A stretch of DNA of 64,000 bases from the NCBI GenBank assembly GCA_028671895.1, contig JAPMAC010000197.1, positions 3,663,001 to 3,727,000 of the forward strand, given 5' to 3'. Made by a program: the position numbers and the translations under genes. The notes under the pieces were generated by a model, which did not search any database, was not told where the DNA came from, and saw only the letters and a list, made by a program, of their open reading frames with translations. This document shows, piece by piece, positions 46,445 to 57,500 of this stretch; within the stretch, counting starts at the first letter, position 1; each line of letters begins with the position of its first letter. This DNA comes from Oenanthe sinensis (lineage: Eukaryota > Streptophyta > Magnoliopsida > Apiales > Apiaceae).

Positions 46445-47926
46445 TGAGGGATCTTCCTGAAGAATGGGATTTACAGACTTCACTGATAAGAGATAGAGCG
46501 GATCTAAAAGATATGTCTCTAGATGAAGTCCATGGCAAGCTAAAAACCCATGACTTGAAACTGCAACAAAGGAGGAATAAAAAGAGTAGCAAGGCAAAGT
46601 TTGTTGCCTTGAATGTTGAGACAAAAGTTAAAAAACCAAAAGAAAAAATCTCCAAAGTCTCAATAAGAAAAAGAAAAGCTGTGTTGGTTAAGGAGAGTAG
46701 TGAATCAGAGTCTGAGGTAGACTCTGATGCAGACTCTGATGAATCGACATACTCTGACATGATGGAAATGATGGTTATGCTTGTTAAAGGCTTCAAAAAG
46801 ATGAAGTACAAGAAGTTCAGAAAGCAAGGAAACTTCTAAAAGAAGTATGGAGAGTCTGAGAATAAAGACAGATTCAGGAAGAGAGGAGATAGAGATGGGA
46901 AGTCCAAAACACTTGACAAATCAAAGATCAAGTGTTACAAGTGTAACAAGATAGGGCACTTTGCTACTGAGTGCAGAAGCAAGGAATCTGGGAAAGCACT
47001 TATAACCTCCAAGAAAGACTAGATGGATTCCTCAGACTCTGAAGAGGAAACAAACTATGCTCTCATGGCAAACACTGATGCTCCCTTCTCAAACTCTGAC
47101 AAGGTACCATACACTATCTTCAATATAAATACTGAAAAAGTTCATGAGTTAAAGTCTTTCCTTCGAACCTTGCATATTAGTTTTAAAACACAGTCTCTTG
47201 AAAATGAAAGATTAAAGTCTAAAATTCAAACTCTGTCTGCTAATAATGATTTTCTTGAATCTAAACTTGTTCACATGCTTACCACTAAGAAAGACTATGA
47301 GAATGCTATTCACATGCAAACTCAGCTAGAAATACAGGTTATTTATTTAAAAGATGAGATAGCCAGAGAGAAGGAAACCTTCAGAGTTTGGACAAAATCT
47401 GGCAAGAAAGTCCAAGAAAATTCTTTCTGACAAGAATTGGACATCTGCTCTAGGCTATGAATCCGATAAAGAGAAGAATGCTAAGAATGATAAGACACAC
47501 ACAGGAATAAAAGAGAAGTTAAGTAAACTTGTTACCTTTGTTAGAGCCAGTAATTAAAAAGACATTTTTGATAAATGCTCTAATAATCACAAAGGCAAAT
47601 AGAATAGTGTGTCTTAGAATAAACCAGTCAATGTTAGGTTACTCTCACAAAAGCAACTTAAGGAAAAGTTGAAGTCTGTCATTAGCAAGAATAAACCTAA
47701 AAAGGTCAAGAGGAATATAAATGGGAAAGTAGGAATCTCTAAGGAGAATGATTATAAGAATATCTCTGATGCTCCTAGAAAAACCTGTTTCACATGTGGA
47801 AATTCTAATCATCTTGTTATTGACTGCAGGCAGAATAAAAAGAAGGAACCAGAGAGACCTAGATCAGTAGATAGGAAACAAACTAGATATAGACCATAAA
47901 GTCCTTGTTTTCATTATGGTAGTTTA
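46445..47926 (+). pseudogene. Gag of element C, central part
   Basis: Resumes after D with MRDLPEEWDLQTSLI. It then has SSESESEVDSDADSDES encoded by the C motif (46700-46750), a CCHC knuckle CYKCNKIGHFATEC near 46930-46970 and a coiled coil (47023-47430). A second knuckle CFTCGNSNHLVIDC lies near 47785-47828. Stops near 46839, 47020 and 47430 and a frame loss at 47430-47640 break it. It is cut at 47926 by S. Confidence 0.85.
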
Positions 47927-48079
47927 TGAACAAAGTCCTTGTTTTCATTGTAATCGTGATAACTCAATACTAGAACATGACAAGTAAATAATACTACTTC
48001 TACACAGAAATCAGGAAAAAATGAAGACAAGGCAAATACAGTTAATCAAAACATTAGAAGAAGTTTTGAAGTCTACTAC

Positions 48080-48345
48080 AGGTCACTAAAAGAAGTTCAT
48101 TAATATGTTCATGCTTCAGTGAATAATAATGATTGAAGACTTTCAGTGTTTCAGAAGTGTTGAAGATTCAATATAAAAGTGTCACTAGAAGATTTCAGTG
48201 TAAAGGCATTGATTGAAGATAGATAGTGTTCGAAGCATAGGAATCTAGAAGGGTGAAGACAAAGGTTAAAGAAGACAGCTGCTGTCTTGAAGTTATACTC
48301 ACTAAAAGAAGTTCATTTAAATGTTCAAGCGTCAGTGAAGAACAG
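48080..48345. repeat. AGAAGTTCATT/CAGTGAA repeats in S
   Basis: cactaaaagaagttcatt plus a ttca-gc-tcagtgaa segment occurs at about 48086-48124 and 48299-48340. Related gaagtgttgaag and gaagatttcagtg pieces lie between. Confidence 0.75.
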
Positions 48346-48679
48346 AGAATGAAGTAATCAAGATTGTGGTAATAATGAAGACATTGTCGAAGTACCAGAA
48401 AAGATTCTAGTGAAAGTACTATGTTTATCAACAGTCAATGTTCAAAGCAATGCAACAGTCCAAGGTTAATCAGTTGAAACAGAATAGAAGTCAATAGAAT
48501 TTAATTCAGTGTTAATCATTTATGAACCAAACCATTGAACTAAGCGTCAGCATAACAAGAAGAGAATTACCTTGATTTATAAGAAGAAAATCAATTGATC
48601 AAGCCAGAAGAGTGAAAACCAATTGGTAAATATTTCAAGCATTTCAAGAAATTGGTTAAGGCAAGTATTACTACATTTG

Positions 48680-48945
48680 GTGGCTCTTACACTCTTGAAG
48701 CACTCTAGAGGCGCAACAAAAGAGTAAAGGCAAAACCAAGTAAGTTTCTAAGGCATTTGTGGCGCCTATACAAGGGAACAAGTGTATAGGCACAACAAAC
48801 TTCTTAGGCAAGATTTGGTGGCGCCTACACACTGCAACTAGAGTGTAGGTGCAATAAACCAAGTACAAGGCGCAACAAATTCAATGGTGCAACAAAACCT
48901 TTTGTGGCGCCTACACTCCATAAGCACTCTACAGGCGCAAGAAAG
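48680..48945. repeat. GGCGCCTACAC/AGGCGCAACAAA motif array in S
   Basis: About ten copies alternate between tttgtggcgcctacac and its reverse-complement form gtgtaggcgcaacaaa (for example near 48709, 48759, 48818, 48868, 48903 and 48931). Adjacent pairs can form short hairpins. This is S's private motif, distinct from those of A/B, C and D. Confidence 0.85.
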
Positions 48946-49565
48946 GACTTAGCATTGAGAAGTAAATCAATTTTAATTAATTTGAAAAGTCTACACAATA
49001 TAAACAAAATGACGTACTCATTTTGGACTGGTTGTTGAAATATACAACCAAACAAAGAGATACAGAGAGAAACCAGTAGCCGGAGAAGAAGAAGACACAT
49101 ATTCATACTCATACCTTCTTCATCGGAGTTTTATATTCTAGTCGGTTCATTATGTTACAAATACATAGGGCTAATATAAAACACTCTTTGTTATCTTGAT
49201 TCCGTTAGTACAAATACATAGTCAAATATTATATAGGGATTAAGCTATATCTCTTTGTAGAAGCAAAGAACTAATTTGTTCTTTAGAAACCAGTTACATT
49301 TTTAACTGGGTGTAGCAACCTCGGGGTTTATATATGAAAGATATATTTCCGGAAACTTATCTCATTAAATTACTTGCTAATTTTCTAAAACATTAATGTT
49401 TATTCATAAATACAGAAAATTAGTAAGCCAACCTCCTAAGCACTCATGAATTCGAACCACTAACCGAACTCTAAATTATTTATCCATAAAAGATTTGAAA
49501 GAATTTTTTTTAATTTAGTGAGTATCGTATTCAACCCCCCTTCTACGATACTTCGGGACCTAACA

Positions 49566-49832
49566 GTTTATGGCACTCTATATACACCTGTAAAGAATAT
49601 CATAGTTTGTATTTCAACTACTATGAATTTTTGCCTCATTTGAATAAAACTCATGTTTCTTCTTATTATACTGCCAAACAAAAGTATGTTGTAAAAGCTG
49701 ATAGAAGAAGAAAAAACTCTGAAAATGCAAACTCTGGTAACTTAAATTCTGATAAAGTTACTTCCGCTACAAAAGTTAACAATATTAAAAAGAAAGGATA
49801 CAAACTTGTTTGGGTCCTCAAAACCACTAATT
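49566..49832 (+). pseudogene. Gag of element C, C-terminal end
   Basis: After S the reading goes on as WHSIYTCKEYHSLYFNYYEF, the last Cys-His segment of gag. It ends LVWVLKTTN, the conserved gag C-terminus, about 27 bases before the CAG/GG boundary of pol. Confidence 0.85.
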
Positions 49833-49855
49833 AAGTTGCATTAACTGATTGCAGG

Positions 49856-52800
49856 GAAACATGAAAAATATCCTAGTAATTGACAGTGGATGATCTGAAC
49901 ACATCACTGGAAACAAATCCCTTCTTTTAGAGTTTGAGGAGAAGGCTGGCCCAGCAGTATCCTATGGAGATGGCAACATAGGAAGAATACTAGGATAAGG
50001 CAATATTGTGATTGGCAATGTCATCATTGAAAATGTAGCTCTGGTTGAAGGACTCAAGCACAACCTCTTGAGTGTGCGTCAAATGACAGACATAGGTTAT
50101 TCTGTAGAATTTCATGAAATACATTGTGAAGTCAAAAGCAAAAAGACTGGCAAAGTTTTTCTCATTGGTCACAGACATAACAATCTATTTAAAGCAAGCT
50201 TGGAGGTAAACTCTGATGGTCCATTATCTTGTTTACTTAGAAAAGCATCATATGTGGAATGCTGGAATTGGCACAAAAAGCCGTGTCACTTGAACTTTGG
50301 AAATATAAATGAGTTGATGAAGAAGGATCTAGTGAGAGGTCTTCCAAAAGCTCAATTTCATCCAGATGGACTCTGTGATTCTTGTTAAAAGGCAAAACAA
50401 AAGAATACATCTTTTAAGAGCAAGACTGAAAATTCTATTGAAGAACCTTTTCATCTATTACATCTTGATCTGTTTGGCCCTGTCAATATAATGTCTACTG
50501 GAAAGAAAAAATATACTCTGGTGTTAGTAGATGACTATACAAGATTTACCTGGGTGTACTTTTTACACAAAAAGGATGAAACAGCTGAGATCATTTTTGA
50601 TCTGCACTCAAGGTAAAGATTCTAAGGAGTGACAATGGAACAGAGTTTAAGAACTCTGCAATGGAGGAATTCTGTTCAACCAAAGGAATCACTCAGCAAT
50701 TTTCAGCACCTGGTACACCTTAACAAAATGGTGTAGTTGAGAGAAAGAACAGAACTCTCATTGAAGCTGCAAGAATAATGTTGGAAGGAGCTAAACTTCT
50801 TACTTACTTCTGGGTAGAAGCTGTGAATACTGCATGCATCACTCAGAACTGTACCTTGATAAATAAGCATGGAGTGACTCTATATGAAATGATGAAGGGA
50901 AGGAAGCCCAATGTGAAATACTTTCACATATTTGGAAGTAAGTGTTTTATTCTTAAAACACATTCTGAGCAGTTGAAAAAGTTTGAACTCAAAGAAGATG
51001 AAGGTATTTTTGTTGGTTATTCAACAACCTCCAAAACTTCTTCAAAGGCATTCAAAGTGTTTAATCTGAGAACCAATGTAATCATGGAATCTATACATGT
51101 TTCTTTTGATGAAACAAAGATAACAGGATTACATGATGAAGAAGTTCAGAAATCTCTACGTTTTAAAATGAACTACTCAAAGATCAACAAGACACAGACT
51201 CTGATGATCCAGACTCTAAAACTCTAAACTCTGATGAAAATAACACAGTAATTAAAGATTATGCGCATGTTGAGGGGGAACAACATCAATCTTCTACTAA
51301 AATTACAGAACCAACCTCAACCATTGAAATCTCATAGTTTGACTAACCTCTGACAGAGACAAACTCTGAAAGGTCAAACTCTGATCAATCAAATTCTGAA
51401 GTAAGCACAACTTCAGGGGGAGGATCAACATTCACTGAGGAATCATATTTTGAAGGCACAGATCATGGGGGAACATCTAGCTCGAGAAATATTCCTCATC
51501 CAAGAAAATGGACCAAAGATCATACACCTGACTTGATAATTTTTGATCTAGAAAGTGGAGTATAGACAATGAAAGCTACTCAAAATGAATGTCTCTATCA
51601 TAATTTTCTTTCTCAAATAGAACCAAAGAAAGTTGAAGATGCTCTAAAGGATGCAGACTGGGTTACTGCAATACAGGAAGAACTGAATGAGTTTGAAAGA
51701 AATGAGGTTTGGACTCTTATTCCAAGACCAAAGAACAGATACATTATAGGCACAAAATAGGTGTTAAGAAACAAGACAGAATCCGATGGAATCATAACAA
51801 GGAACAAAGCAAGACTAGTTGCCAAAGGCTACTCTCAACAGAAGGTATTGACTATGATGAAACCTTTGTACATGTAGCTAGACTTGAAGTAATTAGAATA
51901 TTTCTTGCTTATGCTGCACACAAGAAGTTCAAAGTATTCCAGATGGATGTCAAAAGTGCATTTCTAAATAGTGAGCTTGAGGAGGAGGTATATGTTGAAC
52001 AACCTTATGGCTTTGTGGATCCCAAATCTCCAAATCATGTCTACCAGTTAGATAAAGCCTTGTATGGACTCAAGCAAGCTCCAAGAGCCTGGTATGATAC
52101 ACTGGCTCAATTTCTTCTTGAAAGTGGTTTCACAAGAGGTACCATTGATAAAACCTTGTTTTATAGAAATCAAGGTAAGGACTTATTACTAGTTCAAATA
52201 TATGTTGATGATATTATATTTGGATCTACTGATGAGAAACTATGTGAAAGATTTTCAAAGCTAATCCAGTCCAGGTATCAAATAAGTAAGATGAGAGAGA
52301 TGAACTATTTCTTGGGCTTGCAAGTGAAGCAGACTGATGAAGGCATTTTCATAAGTCAGTCAAAATATACAAGAAATTTACTCACAAAGTTTCAAATGCA
52401 AGACTCTGCATCTGCTACAACTCCTATGGCTACTGCAACAAAGCTGGATCAAGATACTGGTGAGTCTGTAGAAATAACAACATACAGAGGTATGATTGGT
52501 TCACTTCTTTATTTGACTGCTAGCAGACCAGATATCATGTTTGCAACATGTGTATGTGCAAGATTTCAGGCAAATCCAAAGGAACCACATTTAATTATTG
52601 TTAAGAGAATTTTTAGATATCTCAAGGGAACCATCAATCTTGGTTTATGGTATCCTAGAGAGACTGACTTTAAACTTATAGGCTATTCAGATGCTGATTT
52701 TAAAGGATGTAAAATAGACAGGAAAAGCACAAGTGGAAGTTGTCAATTTCTAGGTGGAAGAATTGTCTCATGGTTCAGCAAGAAGCAGAAATCAATCTCA

Positions 52801-53160
52801 GCATCAACAGTAGAGGCAGAATATATAGTTGCAGGAAGTTGTTGTGCTCAGATCTTATGAATGAGAAATCAGCTATTAGACTATGGTTTGAACTTTACAA
52901 AAATTCCTATTTATTATGATAATCAAAGTGCTATTGCAATGACAAGAAATCCAGTTCAACATTCTCTGACAAAACATATCAGCATCAGATACCATTTCAT
53001 AAGGGAACATGTCATGGAAGGGACAATTGAAATACATTTTTTTCTAACAGATCAACAGTTAGCAGACATATTCACAAAGCCTCTATGTGAAGAAACTTTT
53101 ACAAGATTGGTTTCTGAATTGGGAATGGTGACAAGTGATTCAACTCCAAACAGCAAGTAG
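49856..53160 (+). pseudogene. Pol pseudogene of element C
   Basis: Protease (DSG near 49884, with a stop at the usual Cys) and gag-pre-integrase (WNWHKKPCHLNF, CDSC). Integrase has LLHLDLFGPVN near 50460; the middle is frameshifted near 50610, and the third acidic region is traceable near 50735. Then the post-integrase linker with AAACTCTGAT copies (51195-51400). RT follows, with MDVKSAFLNSE, LYGLKQAPRAWYD and YVDDIIFGS at about 52203. RNase H has YSDADFKGC and STVEAEYIVAGS, with a stop at 52858-52860 where D has Trp, and the C-terminal part ends at 53160. The two Trp-to-stop changes (51757 region and 52858) fit G-to-A decay. Confidence 0.92.
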
Positions 53161-53204
53161 CAGGCATTATCAGTAAGTAATCTCTTGGAAGTGTCTTAGA
53201 ATTT

Positions 53205-53325
53205 GCAAACTCTGATGACCTCAAATATCAGTATTTATGGTAAACTCTGTCAGAGAATACAGTAAACTCTGATCCATGGAGACTCTAATCCTTGATCTCA
53301 GTCTACAATTCAAACTCTGATAATT
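53205..53325. repeat. AAACTCTGAT motif array between pol and extra ORF of C
   Basis: Copies near 53208, 53241, 53263, 53280 and 53312, three of them exact aaactctgat. Same spacer position as the arrays in A and D. The 53326-53672 part is an AT-rich leader. Confidence 0.88.
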
Positions 53326-53672
53326 GTTATTATTATTATTGATTATTTTATTTATGACATCATATTTAATTATGTGACGTCATATTTATTAATCTCTTAT
53401 TGGAGTAACAATAAATGTGCATGTCTGTCACGAAAAATGTTTCATTTTATACACAAATACACACATATATGCTATATTTTGGGAATTGCACTACTCATTA
53501 CTCATCCTATCAGATTATTCCACATGTCCCACTAAAGGTTAAAAGTTAATTACGAGGGAAGGGTTAATTCATTCGTATTCTTACTTTGAATTATCATCTG
53601 CATCTAATTCTCTCTATCTCTTTGTCATATTTTCAAAACCCTAATCTTTCACACCTTCATATTACTGTATCA

Positions 53673-54536
53673 ATGGCATCTAAGGGTATTTCTTTCAAGA
53701 ACTATGTCTTTGCTACTACTAATTTCTCATCTATTCTCGATAAAGCAGATGCACCAGGAGATTTCCATGTTCTCCAGGATTTTCTTACGAACAGCAGTAT
53801 TGGGTATGCTCTACAAGCACCCACTGAGATTTCTACACAAAATCTGGTTCGAATATGGTCCACAACCAAGTTCAACAATGCAAGTGATAAACAGGAGCCT
53901 ATCATCTCCTTCAAATGTAATGGTGACCACCTCATCACTCCTGAGGTAGTCAGACAGGCTCTTCATCTTCCTAAAGTGGTTGTGTATGACGACATGGTAG
54001 AAGACTCTGTAATGAGGGAGTTCTTTCAAGAGATTGGCTACACTGGGAGCCGAACAAAATTGGGGAGTCTGACCAGGCCACATCTGAGAAAGGAGTAGAG
54101 CTTCTTGTTCGATTGTATCACCAGGGCCTTCACTCCAAAGTGTACAAACTTTGATGATATTCCTCAACTCTCTCAGCAAATTGGGTATTTTCTGGCCCAT
54201 AATCTCGACTTTAATTTTCCTTATTTCTTAATTAGGAAAATAGCTGCTAAAATTAGTGATGATGAGCACACTGTATATTATGGTAGATTCTTACAGTTAA
54301 TTTTTAGTCATTTGTTGCCAAATGTTAGTTTTGCTGATGATCAGGCTTTGTCTGTTTTTAAAATGAACAAAAGATTTTTTGCTGACTTGACAAGGAAGGA
54401 TGTCAAGAAAGAAAAAAATGGCATCTTGCCAAGGTTGTTTTATCCCACACGGGTCAGGCTTCTTCTGAATTAGAGACTACCTACTATTATGGGAGGGAAT
54501 TTCTTTCTGTGACTATGAATCAAAGTTTAGCTCAAT
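53673..54536 (+). pseudogene. Extra post-pol ORF of element C, N-terminal domain, cut by T
   Basis: ATG 53673 (MASKGISFKNYVF) chosen by match to D's MASSKKVSQSGFYY. The domain reads FHVLQDFL, RIWSTTKF, ISFKCNGDHLITPEVV and ALHLP, then EIGYTGSRTKLGSLTRPHLRKE. A TAG at 54096-54098 replaces the Trp that D has in its KEWSYFFD. The frame then continues (FDCITRAFTPKCTNFDDI, VYYGRFLQLIFSHLLP, NKRFFADL) to 54473. T cuts it at 54537. This, with D, defines a conserved N-terminal domain of about 260 residues. Confidence 0.82.
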
Positions 54537-57500
54537 TGTGGCGCCCCCCCAAATCCCCTACAGGAATCCAGGTCGTCACATTCTCTTGCGGAATATTTAA
54601 TCTCCTGCTCACAATATAATATACAACAATATTCATAATAAACTCCCCCAAACTACTCCACGGGTTATAGTCTTAGAACGCATACTTACTGATTCAAAAG
54701 TTATTACATCACATTCTCATCTCTCATAATCTCTGAAATAATATTACAACTTCAATTGTCAAGATGATGAAAACATCATAAACTTTCTACCAACTCGCAC
54801 CCTCGTTAGACACTATAAAGCTAACGTGCTGAATCAGTTGCTTTCCCCTTCCCTTTGTCACGGTCCACCGTACTCGTACCAGCTTTGTTTGCCGCTGTTT
54901 TATAATATTTAAATAGCAAGAATGAGCCAAAAATGCCCAGCAAGTCTATATATGCCACAACAACTCAACGCAAATATATAACTTTTACCACTCTAAAATA
55001 ACCCCTCCACATATACAATTATACTCTTTCTGAAAAGAAAATACCTCAAAAACCCTCATAATCTTTAAATACTACTAATATGAATTGAATAAATATATCT
55101 CAATAACTTCTCAAATTGATACCCTAGTTAACCGAATCACGGAGGCCTCCGTGAACGATTAAGGTATCAGGGAATAACTTCTCAAATTAATACCCTAGTT
55201 AACCGAACCACAAAGGCATCAGTTAACAATTAAGGTATTAAGGATTGGACTTCTTCGAAAACGCCACCTCAAGTAATGGATTGATCAGTCCATTGTCACT
55301 ACTCGTTTACTATCGATAGAAGGATGAGCCGACGTCTCGAACACACCCTTAACCCATAATGGGGTTACTCCTCAAGTTGGGCCGGTGCGTTACTCCGGTC
55401 ACTTTTATCATCTCTAGTCAAGAATATAAGGTGTCGGAATCTTCGATCACCTTCAACAATACAGCTCTTAGGCGTCACGGTAAAATAACACGTGCACCTT
55501 TATTTACTTCTCAATAAAATATTACTCCAATATCATTCAGAAACAATGAATGATAAACACCTCCAATAATTTAGTTTTCCCCACGAATGAGTAAAGGAAA
55601 TATTTATATGAACAACTGTTCTGATCATGGATTCAGAATAAGTTAACCCATATCAGTATTCTCAACGTACTCTATATATATAACTCCACTCTTAAATATC
55701 AATAAGATATAGTATGAAGATATTATTTAATACATCTCGTTTTATTAAATCTGGATAACAAGCTCGACAATAATATATAGGCATTTCAAATATGTATGAA
55801 TAAAATCTGGTATAAACAACTAGATAGAATACTTGCAATGTATATCTTTAAAAATAGAAACCATGCTAAAACATGGTCATAATACTCTGAACAAGAAAGT
55901 ATAGGAAAACATGCATACGTAGCAATACATATATTTTTTATATGTAAAAACGTAGGGATATAAAACTTGCCTTGGTTATGCGAAATGAAAACCCTGCTCC
56001 TTTCACTTCTCGGATACGCTATAATCATATAAGAACTCGTTTTAGTAACCATACGCAGGTATTAAGTCAACTTAAGTTTTATTTCTATTTTTCTTTAACC
56101 CTTATTTTCCGGCATTCACCTCTTCGGGTCTATCTTAACCCTTCGTAAACCATCTCGTCAATGACTTTTAACCTAATCCTTTACTCCAATCTATAGTCAT
56201 GTTATTCCTCAACATCTTTCGTGTTTTAACCGACTCGAAATTATCCTTTTATCCTAGCCAAAATGGCTCGTCAAAATCGTGCCTCTAGAGTTGACTCTTC
56301 TGCAAATTACTATTACGCGACTCCCACTCTAACATTTTTAATAAATCCAAAAATTCTTAATTAAATATGAATCCACCTCAAGGAACTTCTTGAGTATTTG
56401 TAATATTTATCAAAAATATTTTGATTTGGAACCCTTGAGTTTAACTTGGTGAAATGTATTTTACAAATCGAGTCAACTACGGGGTTTTATTATTTTCACC
56501 GCTTTCACTAAATCGCTCATAACTCATTAACCGTTAACTCAAATGACACACCGATTTTGCGTGCACGATCTAGATAATGTCTAGAATATAATCCATCAAA
56601 AGTTTGCCCCTGGATAGAGGACTCATTTTCACGAATTTACAGAACAGGGCAGTAGCTCCTCTAGTGAATAGTGCATCGCACAACTTTGGTTCCAACATTT
56701 TTATAAACTCGAAAAATTAACATCTGCCCTTGAAATTTTGGAGAGGTCTTACTAACTGACCAAATTATTTAATCTCAAAATTTCATAATTTTTCGTGACT
56801 GTCAAGGGGTCTGTTTATATATACAAAGGGAGTCATTCGAAACAGTTTGGTCCTTTTAGACACCTCCACTAAAACTAACTTTTCTCCTAAACCGTAAATC
56901 GGAATAACGTGATTCAAGTGTCAAAACGATCTATGAGTCAAGTACTAACCAACTATGGTCAGAGGTGTTAGGGGTCAGGAGCTTGAGAATTCGGATTTCA
57001 CAGTTTAAAGGAGTGTTCACGAAAAATGGGCATTACGACGGTTATAAACTTAACGTTTTCCGGATTCAACCAATTGAAATCCATTCTCAACCAACACTCC
57101 ACCTTACTCATATCATCATAACCATATCATTAAGCTACTGATTTCACAACTTTAGATTAACATCATTTCATAACCTCAACCCACAACACTACATCTTACT
57201 AACAAAACAACTACTTAGTCATGCTAAGTCATACATCTATCTACTAACATTTTTACTCCATGCAACTCACACAAACGTAAGGGTTAGTGGTGTTCATACC
57301 TTCTTAGAGCTCAAACAACACCTATCTAGAGCTTAGAGTCCTTGGGAGAGCTTGATCTAGCCTTGATCATAAGTAAACATCAAGAACAAAACTTAGTAAT
57401 TTTCGGAGTTACTATTCAGCCTCAACTTCTACAATTTATTTACCCAATCAAAACACCTCCAAAAATTATGAAATTAAATACGTACCTTCTACCTATAGTG

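Larger units (their letters stand above)
47927..49565 (+). repeat. Probable solo LTR S of another copia family
   Basis: It lies inside C's gag with 5-bp repeats GTTTA at 47922-47926 and 49566-49570. The right end is LTR-like: attcaaccccccttctacgat (within 49531-49552) followed by gggacctaaca, which is the shared copia U5 box. There are no coding domains. The left end (tgaacaaag) is less typical, and an 18-base segment just inside it repeats host sequence at 47898-47915, so that boundary is uncertain. Motif arrays with ggcgcctacac and agaagttcatt fill the body. All ORFs inside are short and unlike proteins I know. Confidence 0.7.
32425..54536 (+). mobile_element. Copia retrotransposon C, decayed, split by D, S and T
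   Basis: A plus-strand SIRE/Maximus-like element. Its own pieces are 32425-33492, 46445-47926, 49566-53160 and 53161-54536. The order is 5' LTR, PBS, gag, pol, spacer, extra ORF. Each interruption fits a simple insertion: D with target duplication TGAGG, S with GTTTA, T with left flank TCAAT. The rest of the extra ORF and the 3' LTR are beyond T, outside the window. Stops at many conserved positions show long inactivity. Confidence 0.9.

Noticed and set aside
48671..49112. Minus-strand ORFs in S
   Set aside because: Short, Leu/Cys-rich readings through a motif array, with no family resemblance.
55786..56052. 88-codon ORF repeated at 61511-61777
   Set aside because: It is repeated only because it lies in the two LTRs of T; no protein motif or start context supports it.
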